A stretch of DNA of 5,413 nt, taken from the NCBI GenBank assembly GCA_002469805.1, contig DKNW01000041.1:1-5413 (forward strand), given 5' to 3'. The notes beneath the pieces were generated by a model. It was not told where the DNA came from, did no database searches, and worked only from the letters and a program-made list of their open reading frames with translations. The position numbers and the translations under genes were made by a program. The stretch is from Rhodobiaceae bacterium UBA7378. GTDB taxonomy: Bacteria; Pseudomonadota; Alphaproteobacteria; RS24. Below, piece by piece: positions 4,762 to 5,413 of the stretch (positions are counted from its first letter, which is position 1; each line of letters opens with the position of its first letter).

Positions 4762-5413
4762 ATGGTAGTTGTCATCGACAATTCGAAGGAGCGTCCCCGC
4801 CATCCTGAAAAGCAGAGCAATGCGGACAGTCCGCTATTGCGTAAACCCGAATGGATCCGCGTTAAGGCACCGGGTTCGCCTGAATATGCCCGCACGCGAA
4901 ACATCGTTAAAACGCATAATCTTGTTACTGTTTGCGAAGAGGCAGCGTGCCCAAATATTGGCGAGTGCTGGTCGCAACGCCATGCTACTTTCATGATATT
5001 GGGCGAGATTTGTACCCGCGCTTGCGCCTTTTGCAATGTGGCGACGGGCGTACCGCTGCCAGTTGATCACGACGAACCAGCCCGGGTTGCGGATGCGGTT
5101 GTAAAGCTGGGGCTGCGCCATGTGGTAATAACTTCTGTTGACCGTGATGATCTGGCCGATGGCGGTGCCGAACATTTTGCTCAAACCATTCGTGCCATCC
5201 GTGAGGCTGCGCCGGATACCAGCATCGAAATTTTGACGCCAGATTTCTTGCGCAAGGATGGCGCGCTGGAAACCATTATCGCGGCGCGCCCGGATGTGTT
5301 TAATCACAATTTGGAGACCGTACCCGGATTGTACCCAGAAGTACGCCCAGGCGCGCGCTATTTTCATTCTTTACGGCTTTTGCAAAGGGTCAAAGAATTG
5401 GATCCGTCGATGT
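4762..5413 (+). CDS. lipA: Lipoyl synthase LipA, C-terminus cut by window edge
   Basis: LipA is a radical SAM enzyme that inserts two sulfur atoms into octanoyl groups on lipoyl domains of 2-oxoacid dehydrogenases and the glycine cleavage H protein. The window holds 217 residues; roughly the last 100 of a typical ~320 are outside. Both iron-sulfur clusters are visible: the auxiliary CX4CX5C motif (Cys58, Cys63, Cys69 in VCEEAACPNIGEC) and the radical-SAM CX3CX2C motif (Cys84, Cys88, Cys91 in CTRACAFC). Further family blocks are TSVDRDDLADGGAEHFA (124-140) and FNHNLETVPGLY (180-191). The start at 4762 gives MVVVIDNSKERPRHPEK, like alphaproteobacterial LipA N-termini. An in-frame ATG at 4744 would add six residues. 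There is no ribosome binding site at either. The gene lies 72 bases after ftsB, where many relatives have pdhABC–lpd in between. Confidence 0.98.
   Translation, partial: MVVVIDNSKERPRHPEKQSNADSPLLRKPEWIRVKAPGSPEYARTRNIVKTHNLVTVCEEAACPNIGECWSQRHATFMILGEICTRACAFCNVATGVPLPVDHDEPARVADAVVKLGLRHVVITSVDRDDLADGGAEHFAQTIRAIREAAPDTSIEILTPDFLRKDGALETIIAARPDVFNHNLETVPGLYPEVRPGARYFHSLRLLQRVKELDPSM

Noticed and set aside
4834..5367. A 177-codon minus-strand open frame
   Set aside because: It is antisense to clearly coding lipA, with composition expected from the shadow of a conserved gene and no recognisable motif.

Overview
The window looks like chromosomal DNA from an alphaproteobacterium of moderate GC. 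Three observations support this. The first is the eno–ftsB–lipA neighbourhood, a reduced form of the common alphaproteobacterial order eno–ftsB–pdhABC–lpd–lipA. The second is the protein style of enolase, the FtsB-like protein and LipA. The third is the near absence of GANTC, the site of the alphaproteobacterial cell-cycle methylase CcrM, except for one tight cluster. No mobile element, CRISPR array, tRNA or rRNA is visible.

Layout, left to right. Positions 1-474 (minus) hold the N-terminal part of a small cytosolic protein resembling DUF2589; its C-terminal end, including a 5-residue tandem repeat, runs off the left edge. Positions 475-658 are a non-coding stretch rich in short palindromes. 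Positions 659-2876 (minus) are a compact queuosine-precursor operon transcribed leftwards, queC–queE–queD–queF. It carries the steps from carboxy-tetrahydropterin formation to preQ1, with overlapping reading frames at two of its three junctions; the GTP cyclohydrolase step (FolE) and the tRNA-modifying steps (Tgt, QueA, QueG/QueH) are not in the window. Positions 2877-3016 are a divergent intergenic region serving queC and eno.

Positions 3017-4291 (plus) encode a complete enolase. After 56 bases follows a short FtsB/DivIC-family cell-division protein (4348-4689), and then the first two thirds of lipoyl synthase LipA (4762 to the right edge). The pyruvate dehydrogenase genes that often sit between ftsB and lipA are absent here.

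The most notable signals are regulatory. All four GANTC sites in the 5.4 kb lie within 57 bases at the ftsB start, and all four share the longer core GAATCA. This suggests methylation-dependent (CcrM/GcrA-like) or other site-specific control of this division gene. ftsB and lipA both lack a Shine-Dalgarno sequence and may be leaderless. A perfect 7-bp inverted repeat covers the queC start codon. The QueD protein lacks the usual catalytic cysteine before its HGH motif. The core genes are well-known families; no new multi-gene system is evident.
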